NCBI GenBank assembly: GCA_024279075.1 | Contig: JAJRRX010000090.1 | Location: 1 to 5,259, forward strand | Source: Alphaproteobacteria bacterium | Lineage (GTDB): Bacteria > Pseudomonadota > Alphaproteobacteria > Rhodobacterales > Rhodobacteraceae | Length of the DNA stretch: 5,259 bases | Direction of reading: 5' to 3' | Shown here: positions 1-5,259 of the stretch, in pieces | How positions within the stretch are numbered: position 1 is the first letter of the stretch | Layout of the letters: every line of letters begins with the position of its first letter | Notes under the pieces: generated by a model | Told to the model about the DNA's origin: nothing | What the model saw: only the letters and a program-made list of their open reading frames with translations | Databases searched by the model: none | Made by a program: the position numbers and the translations under genes

Positions 1-411
1 ACCAAGCTGGGTAAAAACGCCGGAAGAGCGGCGACCGTAGACAGAACCAGTGCCAAGCGCGCCGATAATGCCATCCGCCTCGCCAATGGCCCCAACAAGA
101 GTTGTTTCAGCGTCAGAAATAATGTCAGCCTTGGCAAACGAAAGCGTGGCGAGCAGTTGCGCCCGGAATTCCCCCAAATTTGCACCCGCAAGACCAAGAA
201 CAGCTGTGGTCCCAGCAATTTCACCCGCAGAAATACCCGCATCATCAAAGGCTTGCGTAACAGTACTCAGGATATTGGCGCGCGCGGCCTCAAGATTGGT
301 AGCAATGTTTGCCGCACCGCCCTTGGCCTGCCCAAGCACCTGCCCTGCCCTATCCGCCACCGCCACGCGGCAGCCCGTGCCGCCACCATCTACGCCTACA
401 ATATAGCTCAT
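1..411 (-). CDS. BadF/BadG/BcrA/BcrD-type N-acetylglucosamine/glucosamine kinase, N-terminal part (runs off the left edge)
   Basis: The first 137 residues of an ASKHA-fold (actin-like ATPase) sugar kinase are visible; the C-terminal half lies beyond base 1. The start is ATG at 411, preceded by a strong GGAGGT ribosome site about four bases upstream. The phosphate-1 loop is DGGGTGCR (residues 8-15). It is followed by the conserved GLAGAN (73-78), an Asp in DAETTLVGA (100-108) that is the probable catalytic base, and the phosphate-2 loop GTGSVYGRR (120-128). This order is typical of the BadF/BadG/BcrA/BcrD group that contains N-acetylglucosamine and glucosamine kinases, which phosphorylate the amino sugar with ATP in the cytoplasm. 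The benzoyl-CoA reductase and 2-hydroxyacyl-CoA dehydratase activators of the same fold carry a cysteine cluster further along; that region is not in view, but the DGGGTxCR/DAETTL pattern favours the sugar kinase. The gene lies 48 bases downstream of the diheme cytochrome on the same strand. Co-transcription is possible but functionally unexplained. Confidence 0.85.
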   Translation of the reverse strand, partial: MSYIVGVDGGGTGCRVAVADRAGQVLGQAKGGAANIATNLEAARANILSTVTQAFDDAGISAGEIAGTTAVLGLAGANLGEFRAQLLATLSFAKADIISDAETTLVGAIGEADGIIGALGTGSVYGRRSSGVFTQLG

Positions 412-459
412 TGTACCTCCGGTATTTGCCACTGGCATAAGCGGCAAAATGGGCTTTGT

Positions 460-1343
460 CTACGGGTTTGGCACGGCAGGCAGCGCTTTTAGATAGCGCG
501 CGATGGCAAGCCGGTCTTCCGGCGTCGCGCGCGACAGGTTTTCAACCACTTCGACCATGGTGCTCCCCGCCGTATCAAATTCCGGCGTAAAGCCGCTCTC
601 TAAGTAATAGGAAATATCGTCAACGCTCCACTCTGCCAGATCCCCGCTAGGAGTCAGGTTCGGAATGCGGCCTTTGCCCTCTGGGTTGGGCGCGCCTGCC
701 AGCCATCGGCTGCGGTCCAACCCGCCTAGCGCATTACGCGGGGTGTGGCATTCGGCACAATGGCCAAGGCCCTCCACAAGGTATTGGCCACGCGGGTTTT
801 CACTTTCTATAACCGGATCATCGTTTAAAAACATCAGCTTCCAAGCGCCGTTGCTACGGCGAATATTAAAAGGGAATGAAAGCTCATGTGGCGTATTAAC
901 CCGCGCCACAGGCGGAAGGGTGTCGAGATAGGCTTTTAGGTCCGCCACATCTTGCGGGGCAATTCTGGTGTAGGAACTATAAGGAAAGGCAGGGTAATAA
1001 TGCGTGCCTTCAGGGCTAACCCCACGCAGCAGGGCATTGGCAAGATCAAGCGTGCTCCACCCCGCTATCCCCTCATTGCTCGGCGTAATATTAGGGGCAT
1101 AAAACGTGCCAAACGGCGTGGCAAAGGCCTGGCCTCCGCCAAGCAACAGGCGCGCTTCGTCTTTTGCGCCCTTTCCATATGGCACGAAGCACAACCACCG
1201 ATGTTAAACACCTGTTCGCCGCGCACAGCATCCCCCACAGGGTCTTGCCATTCATTACGATTAAGCTTTGTTGGTGCTGTTAAATACCATGCGACCAGCC
1301 CCAAAAGGCTGGCCACAAAAAGGGCTTTAGTTCTCAGGCGCAC
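460..1343 (-). pseudogene. Membrane-anchored diheme cytochrome c, disrupted by an apparent one-base frameshift
   Basis: Two overlapping reading frames together make one diheme cytochrome c of about 294 residues. The upstream frame starts at GTG 1343 (MRLRTKALFV). It has a hydrophobic signal-anchor at about residues 7-22 and heme motif CASCH at 51-55 (bases 1179-1193). It then loses all family likeness and ends near 1065. The other frame resumes the family pattern at once, with GGGQAFATPFGTFYAPNIT, ALLRGVSPEGTHYYPAFPY, heme motif CAECH (bases 745-759) and a C-terminal GSTMVEVVENLS that supplies the likely Met ligand of heme 2. It stops at TAG 460. Restoring one base between about 1160 and 1178 (GAAAGGG or CAAAAG runs) joins the frames. 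No ribosomal slippery heptamer lies in the right phase, so a real mutation or a sequencing error is likelier than programmed shifting. The family passes electrons from periplasmic or membrane dehydrogenases to the respiratory chain. The start overlaps the end of the c556 gene, which suggests translational coupling. If the base is a sequencing error, this is an intact gene. Confidence 0.8.
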
Positions 1344-1776
1344 GATATTTCTCGTGGCAGCCTTTGCAGCTTCCGGCGATCGCACCAAATAGCGGGCGAT
1401 AGCTGGCAAGGTCGGCGGGCTCAGCGGCGATGGCGGCATCTAGGCTGGCTAGCAACTGCCCCATGCGCGTATCGAAATCAGAGCCATCAGCCCAGATTTC
1501 GGGCTTGGCGCGGGTTTCTTCACCCATTTCGGTGCCTGCGGGGAACAGTGGGCGGGCGCTGGCCGCAGCGTCTCGCATGATTTCAAGCGCCGAGATCACG
1601 GCAAAATCGTCATAGGCCACTTTGCCTTGCGCCATGCCCCCAAGGGTGCGCATTTGGCCACCCACGGCCTTCATCGCCGCTTGGCGTGCCGAAATTGGCG
1701 AATGGGCTGCACCGTAAGCTGTGGCCGCGAGGGCGAGGCCAATAGATGCGGCGATCAGTGTCTTTTTGATGTTCAT
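1327..1776 (-). CDS. Class II cytochrome c (cytochrome c556-like), secreted
   Basis: A 149-residue periplasmic monoheme cytochrome. The N-terminus is a Sec signal peptide: basic MNIKK, a hydrophobic stretch to about residue 20, and probable cleavage around AYGA-A (21-25). The heme site CKGCHEKYR (C137, C140, H141) sits at the extreme C-terminus, which defines class II cytochromes, four-helix bundles. The motif RQAAMKAVGG (31-40) in the first helix places Met35 where low-spin c556 proteins have their sixth heme ligand; high-spin cytochrome c' proteins have a non-ligating residue there. I therefore prefer c556 over c'. The start at ATG 1776 is chosen because it gives a clean signal peptide and has AGGGAG about six bases upstream. 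An upstream in-frame ATG at 1824 would add 16 polar residues before the signal peptide and is unlikely. The gene's last 17 bases overlap the start of the diheme cytochrome, so the two are probably co-expressed and may exchange electrons (inference). Confidence 0.88.
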   Translation of the reverse strand: MNIKKTLIAASIGLALAATAYGAAHSPISARQAAMKAVGGQMRTLGGMAQGKVAYDDFAVISALEIMRDAAASARPLFPAGTEMGEETRAKPEIWADGSDFDTRMGQLLASLDAAIAAEPADLASYRPLFGAIAGSCKGCHEKYRAPEN

Positions 1777-1799
1777 TGCGAACTCCCTTTTATAAGTGG

Positions 1800-1818
1800 A
1801 GGAACTGTGATCGTTCCT
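1800..1818. promoter_or_regulatory. Imperfectly spaced inverted repeat upstream of the c556 start
   Basis: AGGAAC (1800-1805) and GTTCCT (1813-1818) are exact 6-bp inverted arms around a 7-base spacer. They lie 24 bases before the c556 start codon and just upstream of its ribosome site. This could be an operator half-site pair or a 5'-UTR hairpin for the cytochrome transcript. The arms are short enough that chance cannot be excluded. Confidence 0.25.
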
Positions 1819-1832
1819 TTGCAATTTGCCAA

Positions 1833-1846
1833 CAGACTATAGTCTG
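1833..1846. promoter_or_regulatory. Perfect 14-bp palindrome CAGACTATAGTCTG, candidate operator
   Basis: CAGACTATAGTCTG is identical to its own reverse complement. It lies in the 99-base gap between the stop codon of the Lrp/AsnC gene and the c556 start, 57 bases upstream of that start. Its centre contains TATAGT, which resembles a sigma-70 -10 element on the strand of the cytochromes, although no good -35 is seen 16-18 bases upstream. A dimeric repressor or activator site over the cytochrome promoter would fit. The site is too symmetrical and U-poor to be a good intrinsic terminator for the regulator gene. Confidence 0.35.
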
Positions 1847-1875
1847 ACACGGGAAAAATTATGTTCACATCGCCG

Positions 1876-2307
1876 TTACCTATCAACCTTGGTAGAGAGG
1901 ATGATGGAGGTCATAGTGTCATCAATCCCCTCCAAACAGCCAATTTGGTCAATCACCCCGTCCAGCGCTTCCATGTTTGGGGCCGAGACAACCGCAGCGA
2001 GATCAAAGGTGCCGCTGATGGAATACACCGTGGTGATGGCAAGGATGTCCGCCAGCGCTTGCTCGATGGGTTTAAGCTTGGCAGGCGGGAAGCGAACCAT
2101 AACCAATGCGCGCACACGATTTTTGGCGTGGGCGGAAGAAAGACGGATAGTATAACCCTCGATCACCCCGTTTCGCTCCAGCTTTTGCAGCCGCATTTGC
2201 GCGGCCGTGCGGGAGCAGTGGAGCTTACGGGCGAGGCTGGAGACTGACGTGCGGCCGTTTTCGCGCAGGAGGGCGATGAGGTGTTCGTCTTTATCGGTGA
2301 GGTCCAT
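1876..2307 (-). CDS. Lrp/AsnC-family transcriptional regulator, probably of the adjacent lysine catabolic operon
   Basis: A 143-residue regulator of the feast/famine family, full length for it. Residues 1-55 hold the AsnC-type helix-turn-helix: LTDKDEHLIALLRENGR, then a recognition-helix region near SVSSLARKLHCSRTAAQMRLQKLE, ending NGVIEGYTIRL. Residues 65-143 form the RAM ligand-binding and oligomerisation domain (RALVMVRFPP...TTVYSISGTFDLAAVVSAP), with the Gly-containing turn SGTFD at 98-102 matching the usual (S/T)GxxD turn at the effector site. The start ATG at 2307 gives the standard N-terminus and has AAGG at a usable distance. An in-frame ATG at 2334 lacks a ribosome site and would add nine atypical residues. 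The gene is divergent from the lysine genes with a 126-base shared spacer, the classical arrangement for an autoregulating local activator or repressor. Lysine, or its product, as effector is inferred from context. Confidence 0.9.
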   Translation of the reverse strand: MDLTDKDEHLIALLRENGRTSVSSLARKLHCSRTAAQMRLQKLERNGVIEGYTIRLSSAHAKNRVRALVMVRFPPAKLKPIEQALADILAITTVYSISGTFDLAAVVSAPNMEALDGVIDQIGCLEGIDDTMTSIILSTKVDR

Positions 2308-2433
2308 GGGGTGCCTTTGGTTGATTTGCCGCATAGCATAGTTATTTTCACTATTTTTGCCAGAAAATAAACTATTCCGCCAGATTGTTGCAAGGAGCAA
2401 CGCCGGATATTCTGGCAGAAACGGAGGTGAATT
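2308..2433. promoter_or_regulatory. Divergent promoter/operator region between the Lrp-type regulator and the lysine operon
   Basis: This 126-base AT-rich spacer must hold the promoters of both divergent units. The repeat ACTATT-TTTGCCAGA (2350-2364) recurs as ACTATT-CCGCCAGA (2371-2384); the start-to-start distance is 21 bases, two helical turns. A third GCCAGA copy is inverted at 2411-2416 (TCTGGC). Dyads overlap these: ATAGT/ACTAT (2338-2342, 2350-2354) and TATTTT/AAAATA (2352-2357, 2364-2369). A weak sigma-70-like pair TTTTCA (2345-2350) and TAAACT (2368-2373), spaced 17, points toward the dehydrogenase gene and would lie inside the dyads. AT-rich, helically phased, partly symmetric sites are what Lrp/AsnC oligomers usually bind. 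The operator role is inference; the repeats are directly visible. Confidence 0.6.
2423..2430 (+). promoter_or_regulatory. Strong ribosome binding site of the aldehyde dehydrogenase gene
   Basis: GGAGGTGA is complementary to the 16S rRNA 3' end over its whole length. It sits three bases before ATG 2434, somewhat close but very strong. It fixes the start at MDFSKIL and argues for high expression once the operon is switched on. Confidence 0.7.
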
Positions 2434-3912
2434 ATGGATTTTTCAAAGATATTGGCGCAAGCTGGGCTGGCAGAATTGCAGGCTGGGCCTTTGAAAGTGC
2501 ATACGCCGATTGATGGCTGCGAGATTGCCCGTATTACCGTGCAGAGTGCGGCGGAAACGGCTGAAATTATTGCCAAAAGCAAAGCAGCATTTGCCGCGTG
2601 GAAGCTCGTGCCTGCGCCGCGCCGTGGCGAGCTAGTGCGGCTGATTGGCGAGGAATTGCGGGCCGAGAAGGAGAACCTCGGGCGGTTGGTGACGCTAGAA
2701 TGCGGCAAGATTTTGCAGGAGGGGCTGGGCGAAGTTCAGGAAATGATTGATATTTGTGACCTCGCGGTGGGGATCTCGCGGCAGCTTTTCGGGCTGACGA
2801 TCGCCTCGGAGCGACCGAGGCATTCCATGCGCGAAACGTGGCACCCGATGGGGGTATGCGGGATTATTACCGCGTTTAATTTCCCCGTGGCCCCGTGGTG
2901 CTGGAATGCAGCGCTGGCGCTGGTGTGTGGTGATCCGGTTATTTGGAAGCCATCAGAAAAAACGCCGCTATGCGCGCTGGCAGTGCAAAAGATTTGCGAG
3001 CGGGCGATGGCGCGGTTTGGCGATGCCCCTGAGGGACTGATTCAGGTGCTGATTGGCGAGCGGGAGGCGGGTGAAGTGCTAACGGAATCACGCGATGTGG
3101 CGATAATTTCGGCCACCGGCTCCACCCGCATGGGCCATGCTGTAGGAGCGGCGATGGCAGCGCGGTTTGGGCGTTGTATTCTGGAGCTAGGCGGCAATAA
3201 TGCGATGATCGTTGCGCCGTCAGCGGACCTTGAAATGGCACTACGGGCGATTGTATTTTCGGCAGTTGGCACGGCGGGGCAGCGCTGCACCAGCTTGCGG
3301 CGGCTGATCGTGCATGAGGATATTTATGAGCTACTCTTAGCGCGCTTGAAAAAGGCCTATTCGGGATTGCCGATTGGAAACCCGCTGGAGGAGGACGTGC
3401 TGGTGGGGCCGTTGATTGATGGTGATGCGATGGCGGCCATGGCGCGCGCGCTTGAGGCGGCGAAGGGTGACGGGGCGGTGGTTTTTGGTGGTGAGGCATT
3501 GGCTGAGGCGGGGTATGTGCATCCCGCGATTGCCGAGATGCCTGCGCAGACGGGGATTGTGCGCGAGGAAACCTTCGCACCGATTCTTTATGTTATGAAA
3601 TACAAAGACTTAGTTGGTGCAATTGCGCTGCAAAACGATGTGCCGCAGGGGCTATCTTCCTGCATTTTCACTACCGATATGCGCGAGGCGGAATATTTCC
3701 TTTCAGCGGGCGGCTCGGATTGCGGCATTGCCAATGTGAATATCGGGCCTTCGGGGGCCGAAATTGGCGGCGCGTTTGGCGGCGAGAAGGACACCGGCGG
3801 CGGGCGGGAAAGTGGTTCGGATGCGTGGCGGGGCTATATGCGGCGGCAGACCAATACGCTGAACTATTCGCGCGAGCTACCGCTGGCGCAGGGCATTAAA
3901 TTCGACATTTAG
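2434..3912 (+). CDS. amaB: ALDH7-type L-aminoadipate-semialdehyde / delta-1-piperideine-6-carboxylate dehydrogenase
   Basis: A 492-residue NAD-dependent aldehyde dehydrogenase of the ALDH7 (antiquitin) subfamily, full length. It would oxidise 2-aminoadipate 6-semialdehyde, in equilibrium with cyclic piperideine-6-carboxylate, to 2-aminoadipate in the cytoplasm. Visible signatures are the oxyanion-hole Asn149 in TAFNFPVAPW, the coenzyme Lys172 in WKPSEKTPL, GSTRMG (229-234) at the nucleotide site, the general-base Glu251 in ELGGNNAMIV, the catalytic nucleophile Cys285 in GTAGQRCTSLRRL, and the NAD-ribose Glu379 in EETFAPIL. The C-terminal run from SGAEIGGAFGGEKDTGG (440-456) through GRESGSDAWRGYMRRQT to LPLAQGIKF is nearly diagnostic of ALDH7A1/AmaB proteins and sets this apart from general ALDHs. 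The start is fixed by GGAGGTGA. The lysine 6-dehydrogenase gene begins nine bases downstream, and the divergent Lrp-type gene is its probable regulator. The symbol amaB follows the Pseudomonas orthologue; pcd is also used for this activity. Confidence 0.93.
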   Translation: MDFSKILAQAGLAELQAGPLKVHTPIDGCEIARITVQSAAETAEIIAKSKAAFAAWKLVPAPRRGELVRLIGEELRAEKENLGRLVTLECGKILQEGLGEVQEMIDICDLAVGISRQLFGLTIASERPRHSMRETWHPMGVCGIITAFNFPVAPWCWNAALALVCGDPVIWKPSEKTPLCALAVQKICERAMARFGDAPEGLIQVLIGEREAGEVLTESRDVAIISATGSTRMGHAVGAAMAARFGRCILELGGNNAMIVAPSADLEMALRAIVFSAVGTAGQRCTSLRRLIVHEDIYELLLARLKKAYSGLPIGNPLEEDVLVGPLIDGDAMAAMARALEAAKGDGAVVFGGEALAEAGYVHPAIAEMPAQTGIVREETFAPILYVMKYKDLVGAIALQNDVPQGLSSCIFTTDMREAEYFLSAGGSDCGIANVNIGPSGAEIGGAFGGEKDTGGGRESGSDAWRGYMRRQTNTLNYSRELPLAQGIKFDI

Positions 3913-3915
3913 GAG
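3911..3915 (+). promoter_or_regulatory. Ribosome binding site overlapping the stop codon of the upstream gene
   Basis: AGGAG shares its first two bases with the TAG stop of the aldehyde dehydrogenase and lies six bases before ATG 3922. This marks the two genes as one operon with probable translational coupling. Confidence 0.65.
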
Positions 3916-3921
3916 ACGGTT

Positions 3922-4977
3922 ATGAGCTTTAATAAAATTGCTGTTCTGGGCCTTGGCAAGGTCGGCACTTTGGCAGCAAAGCTGCTGCATGAGGCGGATT
4001 TTTCGGTGACGGGGTATGATATTCGCCCGCGTGATTTGCCGTTTGCGGTGAAGGACACGGACCTGATTTCGCCCGAAGCGCTGGCGACGGAATTTGCGAG
4101 CGTCGAAGCGGTGCTTTCTTGCTTGCCGTTTCACCTTAACACGGTGATTGCGCAGGCCGCGCATGATGCGGGGATCCATTATTTTGACCTCACGGAAGAT
4201 GTGCCGACGACCAAGGCGATTATTGAGATGAGCAAGACGGCCAAGGGGCTGATGGCCCCGCAATGTGGACTGGCGCCGGGGTTTATTGGCATTGTTGGCG
4301 CGGCGTATATTGCTAAATTTGACAAATGCCGCTCGATTAAAATGCGGGTCGGCGCGCTGCCGCAGCACCCGACGGGCGGGCTTGGCTATGCCTTCAACTG
4401 GTCGCCTGCGGGGGTGGTGAACGAGTATCTCAATGATTGCGAGGTCATTGAAGAAGGCGTGCAAAAGTGGGTTTCGCCGATGGAATGGAAGGAAAGGATT
4501 TTTATTGACGGGCTGGAGCTGGAGGCGTTTACGACCTCTGGGGGCTTGGGGACAATGTGTGAGACATATCTCGGCAGCGTTGATAATATTGATTACAAAA
4601 CAATGCGTTACCCCGGACATATGGACCTGATGAACTTCTTTTTTCATGAGCTTTTGATGCGGGAAGACCGCGAAAAGGCGGGGGAGATTTTGGTGAATGC
4701 CAAGCCGCCGGTGAATGATGATGTGGTGTATATCCACGTGGCGGCTGAAGGGCTGATTGATGGGCGCTTGCGGCGCGAGGAGTTTGTGCGGGGCTATAAG
4801 CCGATTGACGTGGCGGGCGGGCCGCAAACGGCGATCGCTTGGACGACCGCTGGCTCGGTGGTGGCCATCATTGAAATGGTGCGCAGCGGGGCATTGCCGA
4901 GCCGTGGCTTCCTGAAGCAGGAGGATATCTCGCTGGAGGCGTTTTTGGCGACCAAAACCGGCGGGCTTTATAAGTAA
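3922..4977 (+). CDS. Saccharopine-dehydrogenase-family protein, probable L-lysine 6-dehydrogenase
   Basis: A 351-residue cytoplasmic oxidoreductase with an N-terminal Rossmann fold and a C-terminal saccharopine-dehydrogenase-like catalytic domain. The dinucleotide loop is GLGKVG (10-15); Asp33 at the end of the second strand (GYDIR) favours NAD over NADP. Further family marks are VLSCLPFHLN (64-73), HYFDLTED (86-93), the APQCGLAPGF stretch (112-121), PTGGLGYAFNWSP (150-162), TSGGLGTM (205-212) and TMRYPGH (227-233). This pattern belongs to the lysine 6-dehydrogenase group, which deaminates the epsilon-amino group of L-lysine to the semialdehyde with NAD; true saccharopine dehydrogenases are usually longer or lack this pairing. 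The start lies nine bases after the previous stop, and AGGAG overlaps that stop codon, so coupled translation is likely. The direct partner of the upstream ALDH7 enzyme would consume its product. Another saccharopine-fold activity cannot be excluded from sequence alone. Confidence 0.85.
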   Translation: MSFNKIAVLGLGKVGTLAAKLLHEADFSVTGYDIRPRDLPFAVKDTDLISPEALATEFASVEAVLSCLPFHLNTVIAQAAHDAGIHYFDLTEDVPTTKAIIEMSKTAKGLMAPQCGLAPGFIGIVGAAYIAKFDKCRSIKMRVGALPQHPTGGLGYAFNWSPAGVVNEYLNDCEVIEEGVQKWVSPMEWKERIFIDGLELEAFTTSGGLGTMCETYLGSVDNIDYKTMRYPGHMDLMNFFFHELLMREDREKAGEILVNAKPPVNDDVVYIHVAAEGLIDGRLRREEFVRGYKPIDVAGGPQTAIAWTTAGSVVAIIEMVRSGALPSRGFLKQEDISLEAFLATKTGGLYK

Positions 4978-5044
4978 AACCGGTGTAGCATTGAACGCAG
5001 GCAATTAGCAATAAACCTTTGATATAGCGACGCTATTCAGCAAT

Positions 5045-5082
5045 TAATTGACCTCACTAAACCAGTTTAGTGAGGTCAATTA
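5045..5082 (+). terminator. Long perfect inverted repeat, probable terminator of the lysine operon
   Basis: Arms of 18 bases (5045-5062 and 5065-5082) are exact reverse complements separated by only CA; allowing a CCAG loop, a 17-bp hairpin remains. It begins 68 bases after the stop of the dehydrogenase gene. It is not followed by a true U-run (only AATTATTG), so it is either a weak intrinsic terminator, a 3'-end stabilising hairpin, or a symmetric protein-binding site. It reads the same on both strands and could act bidirectionally against a converging transcript. Confidence 0.5.
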
Positions 5083-5259
5083 TTGCCATAGATTGAATAG
5101 ACGATTGATGGGCTGCAAAGCCTTTGCCCTGCCCTGTGGCAACAAAACACTTAACTTTGCCGTAGAACTAATATACAGTTATTTGAATACTTTGTTATGT
5201 GTCTGTTTTACAGGCGATTTCTCAGATGTTTAGCGCGCGCATGTAAAGCTTACTTGAAC
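5083..5259. other. AT-rich intergenic sequence without a convincing gene
   Basis: After the long inverted repeat, no reading frame has both a ribosome site and protein-like composition. Two small hairpins are possible: GCAAAG/CTTTGC around one base (5115-5127), and TTGCC/GGCAA (5124-5128, 5138-5142), which overlap and exclude each other. The stretch is clearly richer in A+T than the flanking genes and may contain the promoter of a gene beyond the right edge, but no confident -35/-10 pair is visible. Confidence 0.4.

Noticed and set aside
425..448. TTTGCC/GGCAAA inverted repeat between the diheme cytochrome and the kinase as a terminator
   Set aside because: Only six base pairs around a 12-base loop and no U-run on the minus strand; too weak to call.
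50..492. Plus-strand frames at 50-406 and 157-492
   Set aside because: They are antisense to the sugar kinase start, which has clear motifs and a GGAGGT site.
1155..1185. Programmed -1 ribosomal frameshifting as explanation of the split cytochrome
   Set aside because: GAAAGGG and CAAAAG are not slippery heptamers in the incoming frame, and this family is not known for recoding.
2308..2334. Longer N-terminus for the Lrp-type regulator starting at ATG 2334 or further upstream
   Set aside because: No ribosome site in front of it, and the extra residues are not part of the usual family N-terminus; they also run into the operator region.
2163..2708. 181-codon minus-strand frame crossing the divergent promoter
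   Set aside because: It overlaps the N-terminus of the aldehyde dehydrogenase antisense and the regulator's HTH in another frame. No recognisable protein features.
2939..3580. 213-codon minus-strand frame inside the aldehyde dehydrogenase gene
   Set aside because: Pro/Arg/Ser-rich translation without domain features; it is the antisense of a well-conserved ALDH7 gene.
4954..4983. AAAACCGG repeated at 4954 and 4976
   Set aside because: Only eight bases, one copy is inside the coding end of the dehydrogenase gene; no duplicated flanks or mobile-element ends.
3877..5004. Long open frame of 375 codons on the minus strand opposite the lysine dehydrogenase
   Set aside because: The composition is rich in Arg, His, Pro and Gln as in antisense shadows. 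It has no family motif, and the plus-strand frame has clear Rossmann and saccharopine-fold signatures with a ribosome site.
5048..5233. 61-codon plus-strand frame in the right-hand intergenic region
   Set aside because: It starts with TTG inside the inverted repeat, has no ribosome site, and the translation resembles no protein; probably chance.

Overview
The window looks like chromosomal DNA of an alphaproteobacterium. The GC content is moderate to high. It has a class II cytochrome c556, a membrane-anchored diheme cytochrome c, a BadF-type sugar kinase, and a lysine catabolic pair next to an Lrp/AsnC regulator. A marine Rhodobacterales-like relative is a reasonable guess, but it rests on gene content remembered from known families, not on any search.

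The left part is on the minus strand. Read in the direction of transcription, a secreted cytochrome c556 (1776 to 1327) overlaps by 17 bases the start of a diheme c-type cytochrome (1343 to 460). The latter is interrupted by an apparent one-base deletion just after its first heme motif. After a 48-base gap comes the N-terminal 137 residues of a BadF/BadG/BcrA/BcrD-type N-acetylglucosamine/glucosamine kinase (411 to 1), which runs off the left edge. The two cytochromes probably form an electron-transfer pair in the periplasm or at the inner membrane. The kinase probably belongs to an amino-sugar locus further left.

The right part is a lysine degradation module. An Lrp/AsnC regulator (2307 to 1876, minus) is divergent from a two-gene plus-strand operon. 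The first gene is an ALDH7-type L-aminoadipate-semialdehyde / piperideine-6-carboxylate dehydrogenase (2434 to 3912). The second is a saccharopine-dehydrogenase-fold protein, best read as lysine 6-dehydrogenase (3922 to 4977). Together they would convert L-lysine to 2-aminoadipate: LysDH deaminates the epsilon-amino group oxidatively, and the ALDH oxidises the resulting semialdehyde. The divergent spacer (2308 to 2433) is AT-rich and carries phased direct repeats and overlapping dyads that suit an Lrp-type operator.

The right end (4978 to 5259) has no convincing gene. It holds an 18-bp-arm perfect inverted repeat, probably the operon's transcription end, followed by AT-rich sequence with small hairpins.

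I see no CRISPR array, insertion sequence, tRNA, rRNA or evidence of a wholly new system. The points most worth a second look are the cytochrome frameshift, the repeat architecture of the lysine operator, and the long palindrome after the lysine operon.
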